Positions 1 through 7,679 are shown, numbered from the stretch's first letter. The stretch: 64,000 bases of DNA from Paenibacillus sp. FSL H7-0357 (GCF_000758525.1 NZ_CP009241.1:4836001-4900000); one strand, 5' to 3'. The notes: generated from the letters alone by a model not told the origin. Translations and numbers: made by a program.

Positions 1-960
1 CTTATCCATAAAGCGATCTACTCTTTGGAAATATTCAGTGGGGTAATGATTGATGGCATCGATATGCTCCGTATTATGCGGGTACCATACTTCTGCATAT
101 GGGTCATCTTTTAATGACTCAAAAATTGCTTCTGTATTTTTATAACTAATTTGCTGATCTCCAGTTCCATGAATCAGCATAACTGGCTTGTCTTTCATCT
201 TTTTTACCGCATCCATAGGAGATATGGAATCAAGATCAACTTTATAGACCCAATTTGCCATCCATGTCGATGTATAACTGAATGGAAACGCAGGTAAACC
301 TGAAAAGAAGGGCAAACCCTCTCTCAGAAATAGACCAGCATTACGAAATGGACTATCCGCAATTACGGCTTTGATGTCATCACTTTCACTTGCGGCTAGC
401 AAAGAAGTAGCAGCGCCCATTGAAAAACCGATAACGCCAATGTTATCACCCGCATGGTCTCTGGATTTTAAATAGCTTACAGCTCCTAGCAAATCGTATT
501 TTTCATTGAGGCCCAGTGTAATCATATTACCATCAGATTCACCTTGTGAGCTGAGGTCAAATGCCAATACATTATAGCCTTTCGGAACGAAATGCTCTAC
601 TAACTTTTTGGTCCGCCCTTTGACTAAACGATTGCTTGTATATCCATGGACGACAATAATCGTCTTATCACTTGCCTTATTGGAAAGACCATTTGCATGA
701 AAGAAGGAACCTCTAATCGTATCATCATTTTTCAAACTCTTGAACTCAACCTCTTCGTAGGGAGTTTTATCAATATTCAAGTCGTAGCTGACATTCGTGT
801 CTCTAGGATGGTGCAGCAAGGTATCCATTACTTTATAGGAGATAAAAAATACTAAACCCACCACAAGCAACAGCACGATCCCTAGGATCAATAATATTTT
901 CCTCCGTTTTTTCGAACGAACGTTTAATGTCAAATTTGGTTGTAATGATGTTTCACTCAT
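1..960 (-). CDS. alpha/beta hydrolase with N-terminal membrane anchor (3' end cut by window)
   Basis: The frame reads leftwards from an ATG at 960 and is still open at base 1, giving 320 residues without the stop. A basic N-terminus (KKRRK) is followed by one hydrophobic segment at about residues 20-42. The alpha/beta hydrolase core follows: an oxyanion-type HGY motif (VVHGYTSNR), the nucleophile elbow GFSMGA, an acid residue in IHGTGDQ and the catalytic histidine in NTEHIDAI. This layout matches the membrane-anchored YqkD-type hydrolases of Bacillus, whose substrates are unknown. The ATG directly follows the TGA of the TetR gene, so the two genes are almost certainly one operon controlled by that repressor. 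Only a short C-terminal tail should be missing. Confidence 0.85.
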   Translation of the reverse strand, partial: MSETSLQPNLTLNVRSKKRRKILLILGIVLLLVVGLVFFISYKVMDTLLHHPRDTNVSYDLNIDKTPYEEVEFKSLKNDDTIRGSFFHANGLSNKASDKTIIVVHGYTSNRLVKGRTKKLVEHFVPKGYNVLAFDLSSQGESDGNMITLGLNEKYDLLGAVSYLKSRDHAGDNIGVIGFSMGAATSLLAASESDDIKAVIADSPFRNAGLFLREGLPFFSGLPAFPFSYTSTWMANWVYKVDLDSISPMDAVKKMKDKPVMLIHGTGDQQISYKNTEAIFESLKDDPYAEVWYPHNTEHIDAINHYPTEYFQRVDRFMDK

Positions 961-1590
961 TCAGATTCCCTCGCTTTTTTTAGGTTGTGTAGGTGCGAAC
1001 AAATATAAGGCGTGCTCCTTCAAATTTCCCCACTCGGGGTGATGAATAATACTTTCTCCAAGAGTTAATCCTATCCCATTTAAGAAAGAGATATAGGCAC
1101 GAGAGATCATAGCTGGTGAAAAGTTTTTGTTGAATTCTCCCATTAACTGTCCCTTGGCATAGACGCATTCGATAGTATCTGTCATTACTTTTGTACTTTC
1201 AAGGACCTTCTGTGTAAGTTCAGGAAATCTTATCCGCTGTCCTAAGACATATTGAACAAGCCGCAATTCATTTGTATAGCAATAGATATGATTGAATTGT
1301 TCTTCTACCATGTTCTTAATTAATATGCCCGGCGTCCCCTCTTGTTTTAGACAAGCAAGCGACTTCTCCTGAATGTCAGCAAGCGGCTCAATGACAGCGG
1401 CGTAGAATAAGGCTTCTTTGCTTGGGAAATATTGAAAAATGGTTCCAGCAGTCACTCCCACACTCTGCGCAATGAGAGCCGTTGTGGTATTTGAATATCC
1501 ATTTTCTGCGAACAGGACAATGGCTTCTTTTAGGATACAACTACGCCGCTCCTGTCTTTTTTCTTCATTAATTGGTCTTGCCAAATTCAT
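961..1590 (-). CDS. TetR/AcrR family transcriptional regulator
   Basis: A protein of about 209 residues. The N-terminal TetR helix-turn-helix lies at about residues 14-60, including the segments GYSNTTTALIAQSVGVTAG and TIFQYFPSKEALF, where the FQYFPSKEAL recognition pattern is typical. The C-terminal ligand-binding domain is variable, so the inducer cannot be predicted. I prefer the ATG at 1590 over the in-frame GTG at 1596, because a purine-rich AGAGAGTGGG lies just upstream of it. The gene ends base to base with the hydrolase start and is preceded by an imperfect palindrome, so autoregulation together with the hydrolase is likely (inference). Confidence 0.85.
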   Translation of the reverse strand: MNLARPINEEKRQERRSCILKEAIVLFAENGYSNTTTALIAQSVGVTAGTIFQYFPSKEALFYAAVIEPLADIQEKSLACLKQEGTPGILIKNMVEEQFNHIYCYTNELRLVQYVLGQRIRFPELTQKVLESTKVMTDTIECVYAKGQLMGEFNKNFSPAMISRAYISFLNGIGLTLGESIIHHPEWGNLKEHALYLFAPTQPKKSEGI

Positions 1591-1615
1591 TCCCACTCTC
1601 TATAGATTTAATTAT

Positions 1616-1643
1616 TATTAATTAAATGATCATTCAATTAATT
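1616..1643. promoter_or_regulatory. candidate TetR operator palindrome
   Basis: An AT-rich inverted repeat centred on TGATCA (1627-1632), with arms TTAATTAAA and TTCAATTAA that differ by one position. It lies 27 bases or more upstream of the TetR start. Position and symmetry suit autoregulation, but this is inference from the sequence alone. Confidence 0.45.
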
Positions 1644-1720
1644 AATAGTGTATCTCTAATTACTAATTATTGCAATAGTGAATTCATCTTACTCATGAGT
1701 AGGATGAAACTTCACAAATA

Positions 1721-1760
1721 AAAACAAGCCAGAGCGCTGCCGCTCCGACTTGTTTTTTTA
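1721..1760. terminator. bidirectional hairpin terminator
   Basis: The stem ACAAGCCAGAGCG / CGCTCCGACTTGT is flanked by A-rich sequence on the left and a T-run on the right, so it can act on either strand. The same ACAAGC...GCTTGT stem type recurs at 7581, 20475 and 56212. Confidence 0.6.
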
Positions 1761-1880
1761 TATTACTTTGTACGAGTACACGCTCCGACTTCTTTAAGTA
1801 TTTCAGCAGATTTCCCAAAGGTATAAATGTATAAAGTATAAGACGATTTCTCGGCGATTAATCTATTGGGTATATGATTC
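1760..1880 (-). pseudogene. composite relic: accessory-gene tail joined to DUF255 start fragment
   Basis: Read on the minus strand, 1847-1876 gives PNRLIAEKSSY, a match to the N-terminus of the DUF255 fragments at 4391 and 13778. It runs straight into YIYTFGKSAEILKEVGA (1760-1830), which resembles the C-terminus of the recombinase accessory protein at 20514 (YLYSFENSLRYLKKSERE). No start codon or intact gene remains. The rest of 1880-2128 shows no gene, only the probable left flank of the transposase fragment. Confidence 0.45.
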
Positions 1881-2128
1881 GTTTTTTACAACCCGAAAAG
1901 GCGTTTCATTCTGGTAAAAAACATCAAAAAGTGAGTGGTTCCTGTAGTTTATAATTTTGTTGTTATTATTAACTCAACTTTCGCAGAGTCAAAATCGAGT
2001 TGACCCCAAGCCTGGGTAAAGGTGAAGCCTATTTAAGTACGGGTCTTGCAAACATAGAAAAACACCACTTCATTTGGTAATGTGAGATTGTCGAAGATCC
2101 ACTAAACCACAGAAGAGGTGTCCCTTCC

Positions 2129-2320
2129 ATGATAAAACAAAAGCCGTCTCTGGATCAACTCCCACCTGAAATGAGACCTGCTTTTCAGGAGCTCGGTGTA
2201 CTGAAGCACCTGAGAAAAGCAGGATTCAAAAAGACTTTCAGCTATACCTGCTCCCATCTGTTCCTGCTCGTTTTCGTGCTACTTTTCCATCAAAAAAAAC
2301 TGGTTTCATCCAACGGATAA
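2129..2320 (+). pseudogene. truncated transposase (IS4-like), N-terminal fragment
   Basis: The frame opens MIKQKPSLDQLPPEMRPAFQ and continues through a helical segment (VLKHLRKAGFKK) and a hydrophobic stretch ending LFHQK. I recall this as the start of DDE transposases of the IS4 type in Paenibacillus and Bacillus. One extra A in the run of A residues at about 2292-2299 breaks an expected LFHQKNWF, and the rest of the transposase, including every catalytic DDE residue, is absent. The break coincides with the end of the oppositely oriented secreted-protein gene at 2290, so an insertion followed by deletion fused the two. IS ends could not be fixed. Confidence 0.6.
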
Positions 2321-2523
2321 GGATATTTAAGTTCTACCGTCCACTCTGTAGGTATGCTTTTAGGATCAAATAACGTGAATTTAGCTTTCTGCTTAACTTT
2401 ACCCAATGTTGTGCTATCCAACTTGTGATAATTTGATGTTTGACTAGGACTTACCTCTGCATGAACTAATGAACTGGTTGAAGCCATTATCGCAACAAGC
2501 ACTGCGTAAAAAATTCTTCGCAT
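2290..2523 (-). CDS. secreted protein, C-terminally truncated
   Basis: A frame of 77 codons beginning MRRIFYAVLVAIMASTSS, a clear signal peptide with a likely cleavage after VHA. The remaining ~55 residues (AKFTLFDPKSIPTEW and later KYPYPLD) resemble the start of DUF4367-like domains of small secreted Bacillus and Paenibacillus proteins. The last codons read into the transposase fragment on the other strand, so the native C-terminus has probably been lost. Whether it is still made is unknown. The family assignment is tentative. Confidence 0.45.
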   Translation of the reverse strand: MRRIFYAVLVAIMASTSSLVHAEVSPSQTSNYHKLDSTTLGKVKQKAKFTLFDPKSIPTEWTVELKYPYPLDETSFF

Positions 2524-2684
2524 GTTATCCCACCTAAAAAATGATTAGGAGTATTGTTACCAAAAATCCAAACGTTAAACAACCTTAAAACTGGTACTTA
2601 ATGAAACTGGACCTCTAGCAACCACGTCCATACATGCATGTCATAAAGTATACCCTATGAAAATCAATTTACGTGGTCAAATGA

Positions 2685-2717
2685 CTTAAGGGGCGCTAGC
2701 CCCGGGTCCGACGGACT
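2685..2717 (+). repeat. 33-bp direct repeat, copy 1
   Basis: The stretch from CTTAAGGGGCG to CGACGGACT is repeated at 4063-4095 in the same orientation with one mismatch. It contains the short hairpin GGGGC...GCCCC and is much more GC-rich than its surroundings. The two copies flank the HAD hydrolase gene and its neighbour. Confidence 0.75.
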
Positions 2718-2762
2718 TAGCCAGTGCAGGGTTGTCTGCTGATTACGCTTCCTCAATTTCAC

Positions 2763-3452
2763 TTACAAATAATTCAATAATTCATTTAGATTTCTTATAC
2801 TTATTTGTTGGTTCCATTCATTATTTTGATCTTCTTTATCTATTAGAATTGATTTAATCCCTGTTAGATTTGCTCCCGTTACATCTTTTTCTTCATTACC
2901 AACAAACATCATTTGATCACTTGAGACCTTTAGTTGTTTACATAATGCTACAAATCCTTCAGGTCGCGGTTTTCTATATCCAACATCAACTGATGTCAGT
3001 AATACGTCTACATATTTTTTAATTGGCTCTATATCCCTTAAAACTAACGATTTACTCATACCGTATGGCACATCAGTAAGGATGCCAATTCTAATGTCTT
3101 TTCGTTTTAATTCCTTGAGTAGTGTTATTGCCTCTGGGTAAACCATCGAACGCTGCTGAAAAAAACCAAAAAATGTATTTATCACTTGATTGGTATATTC
3201 ATCACTCAATCCCCACACTGTCAATATCTCATCAAAGATCTCAATATCATTCACTTCATGTTCTCTAGGGTTTATTCTGGTGTTGTATCGAGATAATACG
3301 ATCTCTGCATTATGAATGATCTCATTACTAAATTGTAAGTTTAGATCTTGTGCTATCTTAATTAATGCACTTCTATAAAGGTTCCTCCAATTTAGAGGTA
3401 CATTATCATAATAGATCAAAGTATCCCCAAGATCGAAACCTACAGCTTTCAC
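2763..3452 (-). CDS. HAD superfamily hydrolase
   Basis: About 229 residues with the four HAD motifs in order: motif I FDLGDTL near the N-terminus, motif II ILTDV, motif III KPRPEGF and motif IV VGNEEKDVTGA. A helical cap lies between motifs I and II, placing it in the subfamily I phosphatase group (phosphoglycolate-phosphatase-like). The substrate is not predictable. The frame is open to 3479, but I favour the GTG at 3452, which puts GGGGG at Shine-Dalgarno distance and starts just before motif I. The gene and its neighbour are enclosed by a 33-bp direct repeat, suggesting the pair was acquired as a small unit. Confidence 0.75.
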   Translation of the reverse strand: MKAVGFDLGDTLIYYDNVPLNWRNLYRSALIKIAQDLNLQFSNEIIHNAEIVLSRYNTRINPREHEVNDIEIFDEILTVWGLSDEYTNQVINTFFGFFQQRSMVYPEAITLLKELKRKDIRIGILTDVPYGMSKSLVLRDIEPIKKYVDVLLTSVDVGYRKPRPEGFVALCKQLKVSSDQMMFVGNEEKDVTGANLTGIKSILIDKEDQNNEWNQQISIRNLNELLNYL

Positions 3453-3475
3453 TGAATTACCCCCAATCTCTATAA

Positions 3476-3781
3476 TCACTTGCGGCTATTTCTGATAACG
3501 TTCTTGTTCACCACGCCCCACCACCTTAAGGCACCAAAGGTGCCGGCCGCGATGCGGTTAGGTGGTGCGGGTGTGTCCGGCTGAATAAACTTCTCTGCTA
3601 CTGAAATTACCTCTCCGAATCCACTTCTAACCCCGGTCCGGACCGAGGGGCAAATGGCCCGATGCGTGAATATGGTGTTATCCGATGCCACCTCTTCTTC
3701 GAAAATCAGACTAGGATGTATAGAATCTATAATCTTGTATTTTTTCATCAAATTCAAAAGATCCTGTGGAAGGATAATCAT
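3476..3781 (-). other. possible frameshifted continuation of the upstream hypothetical gene
   Basis: A frame of 101 codons overlaps the end of the 3711-4055 gene in another frame. Its start (PQDLLNLMKKYKIIDS) looks like genuine protein. Its second half is encoded by an unusually GC-rich stretch (about 3530-3665) containing small palindromes such as GGTCCGGACC, unlike the AT-rich surroundings. It may be the shifted remainder of the upstream gene with inserted repeat DNA, or not coding at all. No family recognised. Confidence 0.25.
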
Positions 3782-4055
3782 TACCTACTATTGTGAAGAA
3801 TTTAACTATTTCATTTAGGTCGATATAATACAATTTTTCATTTCGCATTCTATCGGAACAAAAGAAAAATCCATCAATTACTTCTGTAGTTTCTTCAGTT
3901 GAGATAAGAAATATATAGCTATGTATTATTTGATTATATAATTTATCTGCTCCCATTTTTTCCTCTAATGGACTTTCAAATTCAAATAATTCATCAATTT
4001 GATGCCAGTTTAATCTTGTTACATTTTTAATATTTTTTTGTGTCCTCACATCCAA
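3711..4055 (-). CDS. hypothetical protein
   Basis: 114 codons, acidic with aromatic residues (RLNWHQIDELFEFESPLEEK, then GFFFCSDRMRNEKLYYIDL). No signal peptide, membrane segment or family is recognised. The style resembles small cytoplasmic immunity-type or SMI1-like proteins, but no diagnostic motif is visible. A TATAAT-type promoter lies about 50 bases upstream. The end of the frame overlaps the alternative frame at 3781, so the C-terminus may be frameshifted. Confidence 0.4.
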   Translation of the reverse strand: MDVRTQKNIKNVTRLNWHQIDELFEFESPLEEKMGADKLYNQIIHSYIFLISTEETTEVIDGFFFCSDRMRNEKLYYIDLNEIVKFFTIVGNDYPSTGSFEFDEKIQDYRFYTS

Positions 4056-4062
4056 TTGATAT

Positions 4063-4095
4063 CTTAAGGGGCGTTAGCCCCGGGTCCGACGGACT
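4063..4095 (+). repeat. 33-bp direct repeat, copy 2
   Basis: Same element as 2685-2717 with one base difference (GGGGCGTTAG instead of GGGGCGCTAG). It lies between the hypothetical gene and its likely promoter. Confidence 0.75.
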
Positions 4096-4103
4096 ATGTT
4101 CTT

Positions 4104-4122
4104 ATTATACTATGAAATGGAA
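4104..4122 (-). promoter_or_regulatory. repeated promoter-like motif
   Basis: On the minus strand the sequence is TTCCATTTCATAGTATAAT, ending in a perfect -10 hexamer. It lies upstream of the 4055 gene. Near-identical copies occur at 11491, 29808 and 60404, each also upstream of a minus-strand gene, with a degenerate one near 5924. Confidence 0.5.
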
Positions 4123-4146
4123 AAATACGAATAATAAAACAAAAAA

Positions 4147-4171
4147 CCTTCGCCAATTCCAATGGCGAAGG
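4147..4171 (-). terminator. hairpin terminator
   Basis: A perfect 9-bp stem CCTTCGCCA / TGGCGAAGG with a 7-base loop, followed on the minus strand by a T-run. It would end leftward transcription from the DUF255 fragment before the next promoter. Confidence 0.7.
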
Positions 4172-4180
4172 CATCTTAAA

Positions 4181-4240
4181 ATTGATTCACACGAACATCT
4201 CAACAATGACAGGTACGTATGAATCAACAACTAGCTATAC
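4181..4240. repeat. small palindromic repeat, copy 1
   Basis: An imperfect inverted repeat with arms TTGATTCACACG and CGTATGAATCAA. Related copies lie at 11592-11640 and 23977-24036. All three align with an in-phase TGA on the minus strand. Confidence 0.5.
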
Positions 4241-4391
4241 CCAATAGATAAGAAGACAGCTTGTTGTCACGCTTGGCGATTTCAAAAGCTTCTTCCGACC
4301 AAGGGAACCAGTTCACCGGGTTGTGTGCATGCTGCAGCAGATACGGCGACTTCTCCTTGATTAATATATTGGGTACTTTTTGAGTTGTCAT
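4224..4391 (-). pseudogene. DUF255 (YyaL-like) N-terminal fragment, 55 codons
   Basis: An ATG at 4391 with a good GAGGTGATGCCCC leader opens a frame whose start ([20 protein letters not shown]) is the signature N-terminus of thioredoxin-like DUF255 proteins, normally about 600-700 residues long. Homology fades after EIAKRDNK, and the frame stops at 4224 within the palindromic repeat. The upstream leader, about 80 bases to 4470, is also shared with the copy at 13778. It might still be translated as a short peptide, but is best read as a duplicated 5' end. Confidence 0.65.
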
Positions 4392-4474
4392 GGGGCATCA
4401 CCTCGTTTCAGATGGGTTTGGGTAAAGTATTTCTTAGGGTTAGTTTACCCAAAATGGTGGGGGAAGGCGCAAGG

Positions 4475-5042
4475 GAACAAAACCTCCCTGCTGAGTGACT
4501 ATCTTTATGGCCAGCGATAATTTATCTGCTGACTTCTCTTCTTTCACCAAGTATCCGCCACAAGCTAAGTAGATAAACTCCGGGGATTCTTAAAATGTCA
4601 CGATGAAGGCAAAACCCCGGCGTGTTCATCCCTCACCCGTTATGCTAAGAGAGGATTTCCCTCGCACATACCTACTTCACTTATAGGGCATTTCCAACGT
4701 GAACCGGTTGCTGGAAGTGATGGAAAAGCTGGAAAAAAACCGGATGTGCGGCTTGTTAAATTACCAGCTTGCAGGATGGTGACCTCTGGATTGGAGCAAG
4801 GGGATACTCACGAGAAATTCGATAAGATATGGGGACGGCTTTTCATTTGATGAACGGCCCGGGCATGCTGTGACGTTTCAGGTTACTGTCCCACATACAT
4901 ACGAACGCTTGGGCTACCGGCAGGTAGAGTATTTTTCCCGGTTAAGATTCGGGAGGGGTGGCGGAGGGAGCTTGTGCGAAGGAGCAGTGAAATCGGCTGA
5001 TTTTCTCCACATAGCGGATCTCAGTCTGGTACCGCTCCTCCG
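4475..5042 (+). other. decayed coding-like stretch, unrecognised
   Basis: No intact gene. Short plus-strand stretches look protein-like in different frames (RLLEVMEKLEKN near 4700, GHAVTFQVTVPHTYERLGYR near 4865-4920), separated by stops. This suggests a degraded gene, but no family is recognised. Confidence 0.25.
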
Positions 5043-5116
5043 TCATGTAACAATAGTTTGAATACGCGCCTCAATTTTATTGCACAGTCTTATGTGATTT
5101 CGTATGCTGAAATTGC

Positions 5117-5764
5117 TTATAAAATAAATATAATTACCATCATCATATATGAATATCGGATATTCTTTTTTAACAATATGTATACAATGCCATATAGAAT
5201 GGACATGAAGAAAGCATAAACACCTGTTAGACTTCCTTGGAGCAAAATGTGTATGAGTCCCCATGTGAGCGCAAGAAAAATCCCTCCATAAGGCAGACCG
5301 CCTCTTTTCATGAGCGTTTCACCGAATTTTTGTCCAAAAACAATCGTTAGCAGAATCAAGGCAGCTTCAAACAAGTAATAGATATTTTGAAAAATGAATT
5401 TAACGATACCATTGTATTCTTGAACTGGCTTAAAGCCACCCCATGCAATAGTGGTAACTGTAATTGCTATAACAGAAATCACAACCGCAAGTAACCATCC
5501 CTTGGAGTCTGGCGCTTCGTTTAACTTCATAATATCAAAGGAATATTTTTTCTTTGAAAGCCTTATCAAAAATAGTGCCATACTCCCCCACAAAATGCAT
5601 GTAAGCACCCAGTGTATACAATGATCGATGAGGGTATATTCAGAACCTCCAACACCGAATATAAAAGGCAATAGCATTGACAGTACAATTTCAAGACCGA
5701 ATCCTGCAAAAGCATATAAACCTAATCCAAGATAATCGCTTGCTCCAATTTTGTTTTCTCCCAT
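5117..5764 (-). CDS. multi-pass membrane protein, CPBP-like fold with altered catalytic motif
   Basis: About 215 residues with six or so hydrophobic segments. Its C-terminal half (GETLMKRGGLPYGGIFLALTW followed by GLIHIL) resembles the core of CPBP/CAAX-type intramembrane proteases, but the double glutamate of motif 1 is replaced by QK, while the motif-2 histidine remains. It is therefore probably not a classical protease. The ATG at 5764 has AGGAGG nine bases upstream; the frame is open 33 codons further but lacks a better start. It stands alone among decayed sequence. Confidence 0.5.
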   Translation of the reverse strand: MGENKIGASDYLGLGLYAFAGFGLEIVLSMLLPFIFGVGGSEYTLIDHCIHWVLTCILWGSMALFLIRLSKKKYSFDIMKLNEAPDSKGWLLAVVISVIAITVTTIAWGGFKPVQEYNGIVKFIFQNIYYLFEAALILLTIVFGQKFGETLMKRGGLPYGGIFLALTWGLIHILLQGSLTGVYAFFMSILYGIVYILLKKNIRYSYMMMVIIFIL

Positions 5765-6008
5765 AACCTGAATCCTCCTGCTAACATAAATTTGCCACTC
5801 TTCGCAGAATACTCCAAGATAGTTGATAAAAGCATTTTCCTCCCGATGTAGAAGGTTCGACACCAGCTTTTTTTACTCCTTCTTTTCTGTCCCCATTTCT
5901 TTACTAAATCTATCAGAATAAAGATTTACTATGAAATGAAAGAATATTACGATGCTAATTCTATACTTCCGAACAAAAAAGCTCCCACCAAAAGTACAGA
6001 CACACCGT

Positions 6009-6205
6009 AGCAATCTTCATTTATAACAAACTGTCAACTCCACCTGATTCCCACTTATACACAATCTACGCCACCAACTTCTTCATTGCCCTATTCTTCA
6101 CTTTACTCGTTACAGCGGCGTCCCATAATTCCCTAAACTGACCAAGCCGCTCATATATCTACTCCTCAGTCGGATAATTCTATCATCTATTACAACCTTA
6201 CTCTA
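6009..6205 (-). pseudogene. relic of serine recombinase C-terminus
   Basis: On the minus strand it reads IYERLGQFRELWDAAVTS and then KNRAMKKLV, nearly identical to the last ~55 residues of the recombinase at 18668-20176 (IYERIGEFRELWGAAVTS, KNRALKKLV), but with two in-frame stop codons and a changed end. The DNA match extends past the stop, so both loci also share the downstream flank. Bases 5865-6008 and 6206-6314 show no gene; the first contains a degenerate copy of the TATAAT motif (5924-5942). Confidence 0.75.
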
Positions 6206-6314
6206 ATATTTCAAGCACTTTCCTGAAATGCATTAAACTTGGTTTGGTCAAAAAAACCGAAGCGAAATTCATCTCACCCCGGTTCTCTTTAAAAATAGTA
6301 TTCATCTCTAACTG

Positions 6315-6632
6315 TCACTTTGATTCATTACCTCCACTATTTGCCGAATCCCCGTTATTGCTCCAATCAAGTTCGCACTTATGTCTTATAACCTCCCTCT
6401 CCTCCTTCTTCAAATGCTTCAGTGAATTCTCAAAAGAATATGGAAACTTCGCCCTAAGTCCCAATAGCTTCTCAATCTCACCCATAGCAATAGCTTGCTT
6501 AATTGCGGGTACCCACTTCCCTTGATTATCGCCCCAATTTTCTGCCATAAGCAGTTCATCAATCAACAAGTGCTGTTTTGAACTAAATTTATTTGTTTTC
6601 CGTTCTACTTTACTCGATTCCTGCTCTCTCAT
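6315..6632 (-). CDS. recombinase-associated accessory protein (paralogue of 20514-21083)
   Basis: 105 residues. The central part (VPAIKQAIAMGEIEKLLGLR and PYSFENSLKHLKKEERE) matches the C-terminal part of the 189-residue protein at 20514 (IPAIKQVIAVGSVEKLRLLR, LYSFENSLRYLKKSERE). The N-terminus is much shorter and lacks the long acidic linker. It begins at an ATGA overlap with the DUF6809 gene, so the two are co-translated. The recombinase tail relic follows it, as the intact recombinase follows the other copy. Function unknown; the conserved pairing suggests a role in site-specific recombination. Confidence 0.6.
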   Translation of the reverse strand: MREQESSKVERKTNKFSSKQHLLIDELLMAENWGDNQGKWVPAIKQAIAMGEIEKLLGLRAKFPYSFENSLKHLKKEEREVIRHKCELDWSNNGDSANSGGNESK

Positions 6633-6958
6633 GACTCTCTCCCATCCAACTTAATTTTTCCAAGGTACCCTTCCTCCGTATGTATAAGTTCTTCCTTGTG
6701 TCCTAATACTTCTATTATCATCGCAGCCCACATTCTAAATCCGAGAGTGTACGCAGAAGCGGAAGAGACAGAGCTCAGCATATCATTAAGATCCATGGCC
6801 CCTTCAACCATAGTGAAGTCATCGGGAGTCAGCTTTTCTTTTAGGATTTGTAGAAGCTCTGATATTTGCTTGGAGTACAGTGCATATTTGGGATCATTAG
6901 AATGGCTTCGTTCACTTGGGCAGATTTTTCCGTAATACAAATCCTCCAACAGGCTCAT
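6629..6958 (-). CDS. DUF6809 family protein
   Basis: 109 residues with the pattern I recall for DUF6809: an N-terminal LLEDLYYGKICPSER, a middle helical region (ISELLQILKEKLTPDDF) and a C-terminal helix (YTLGFRMWAAMIIEVL). These small proteins are often encoded beside large serine recombinases and phage-type genes in Bacillota; their function is unknown. It starts about 105 bases from the divergent XRE gene and shares the operator-like region between them. ATGA overlap with the next gene. Confidence 0.65.
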   Translation of the reverse strand: MSLLEDLYYGKICPSERSHSNDPKYALYSKQISELLQILKEKLTPDDFTMVEGAMDLNDMLSSVSSASAYTLGFRMWAAMIIEVLGHKEELIHTEEGYLGKIKLDGRES

Positions 6959-6994
6959 CTGCCTTCCCCTCCCTAATGTTCTTTTTAACCATCT

Positions 6995-7037
6995 TAGCGA
7001 ATTTATCGCTAAAAATCAAAAGCGAATAATTCGCTAA
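6995..7037. promoter_or_regulatory. operator array for the XRE regulators
   Basis: Two inverted repeats of one half-site: TTAGCGA-5-TCGCTAA at 6995-7013 and AGCGAA-TAA-TTCGCT at 7021-7035. They lie between the divergent DUF6809 and XRE genes. The half-site TTCGCTAA recurs singly at 7326-7333, just before the second XRE gene. The layout is that of a phage-type regulatory switch (inference). Confidence 0.65.
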
Positions 7038-7064
7038 GATATGCTTGTTTTGGAGGTGCTTAAA

Positions 7065-7283
7065 ATGTATCAACGTATCCGAGATTTGCGTGAAGATAAA
7101 GATTTGACTCAAACCCAAATGGCCGAATATTTGCAATGCAGCCAGCGGATATATAGTAATTATGAACGCGGTGATGTTGATATTCCCACGGCAATTCTAA
7201 TCAAACTGGCGGAATTCCATCAGACGAGCACTGACTATTTGCTGAACAGGACGAACCAAAAAGCTTCTTATCCAAAAAGTTGA
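7065..7283 (+). CDS. XRE family transcriptional regulator 1
   Basis: 72 residues consisting of little more than a Cro/CI-type helix-turn-helix: RIRDLREDKDLTQTQMAEYL, recognition helix around CSQRIYSNYERG, then the usual LIKLAEFHQTSTDYLL closing helix. The ATG at 7065 has GGAGG at ideal distance; the frame extends eight codons upstream without a better start. It is about 60% identical in appearance to the following gene, a tandem duplication. The operator array immediately upstream suggests autoregulation and control of the divergent DUF6809 gene. Confidence 0.85.
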   Translation: MYQRIRDLREDKDLTQTQMAEYLQCSQRIYSNYERGDVDIPTAILIKLAEFHQTSTDYLLNRTNQKASYPKS

Positions 7284-7341
7284 ACTAAAATAATCAGTAG
7301 GTCTCGCAGTTCTCAAAGGAAGCTATTCGCTAAACACACAG

Positions 7342-7572
7342 GTGATCTTGTACAAAAGAATCCGCGACTTACGCGAAGACAAAGATCTGACACAGCAACA
7401 AATGGCTGAGCTATTACATATCACTCAAGCCACCTATTCCCGCTATGAGAATGGAAATTTGGATGTCCCGAGTGCCGTTTTAATTACTCTGGCCAATTTC
7501 CATAAAGTAAGCATCGACTATATTCTGGATCAGACAGACAACCCCAAGCGTTATCCCGGCAAAAAAGAATAG
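7342..7572 (+). CDS. XRE family transcriptional regulator 2
   Basis: About 76 residues, a close paralogue of the preceding regulator (KRIRDLREDKDLTQQQMAEL, then QATYSRYENGNLDVP). The recognition helices differ from regulator 1, so the two may prefer different sites. The start is GTG 7342 or TTG 7348; AGGTGAT fits the TTG better, and there is no ATG. A single TTCGCTAA half-site at 7326-7333 sits where repression by either protein would block expression. A strong terminator follows at 7581. Confidence 0.8.
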   Translation: MILYKRIRDLREDKDLTQQQMAELLHITQATYSRYENGNLDVPSAVLITLANFHKVSIDYILDQTDNPKRYPGKKE

Positions 7573-7580
7573 TACGCAGC

Positions 7581-7620
7581 AAAAACAAGCTCCTGTGACA
7601 ATCTACGGGAGCTTGTTTTT
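7581..7620. terminator. bidirectional terminator
   Basis: A long stem AAAAACAAGCTCC / GGGAGCTTGTTTTT with A- and T-runs on both sides. It separates the XRE genes from the convergent membrane protein gene. Confidence 0.85.
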
Positions 7621-7679
7621 CAATTATCCAATAAGTATATCAGCTTGATAGGACAATCCGAAAATATTAATAAAGTAGC

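Noticed and set aside
4870..5061. 63-codon plus-strand frame
   Set aside because: No ribosome binding site and no homology; probably part of a decayed gene with stops on both sides.
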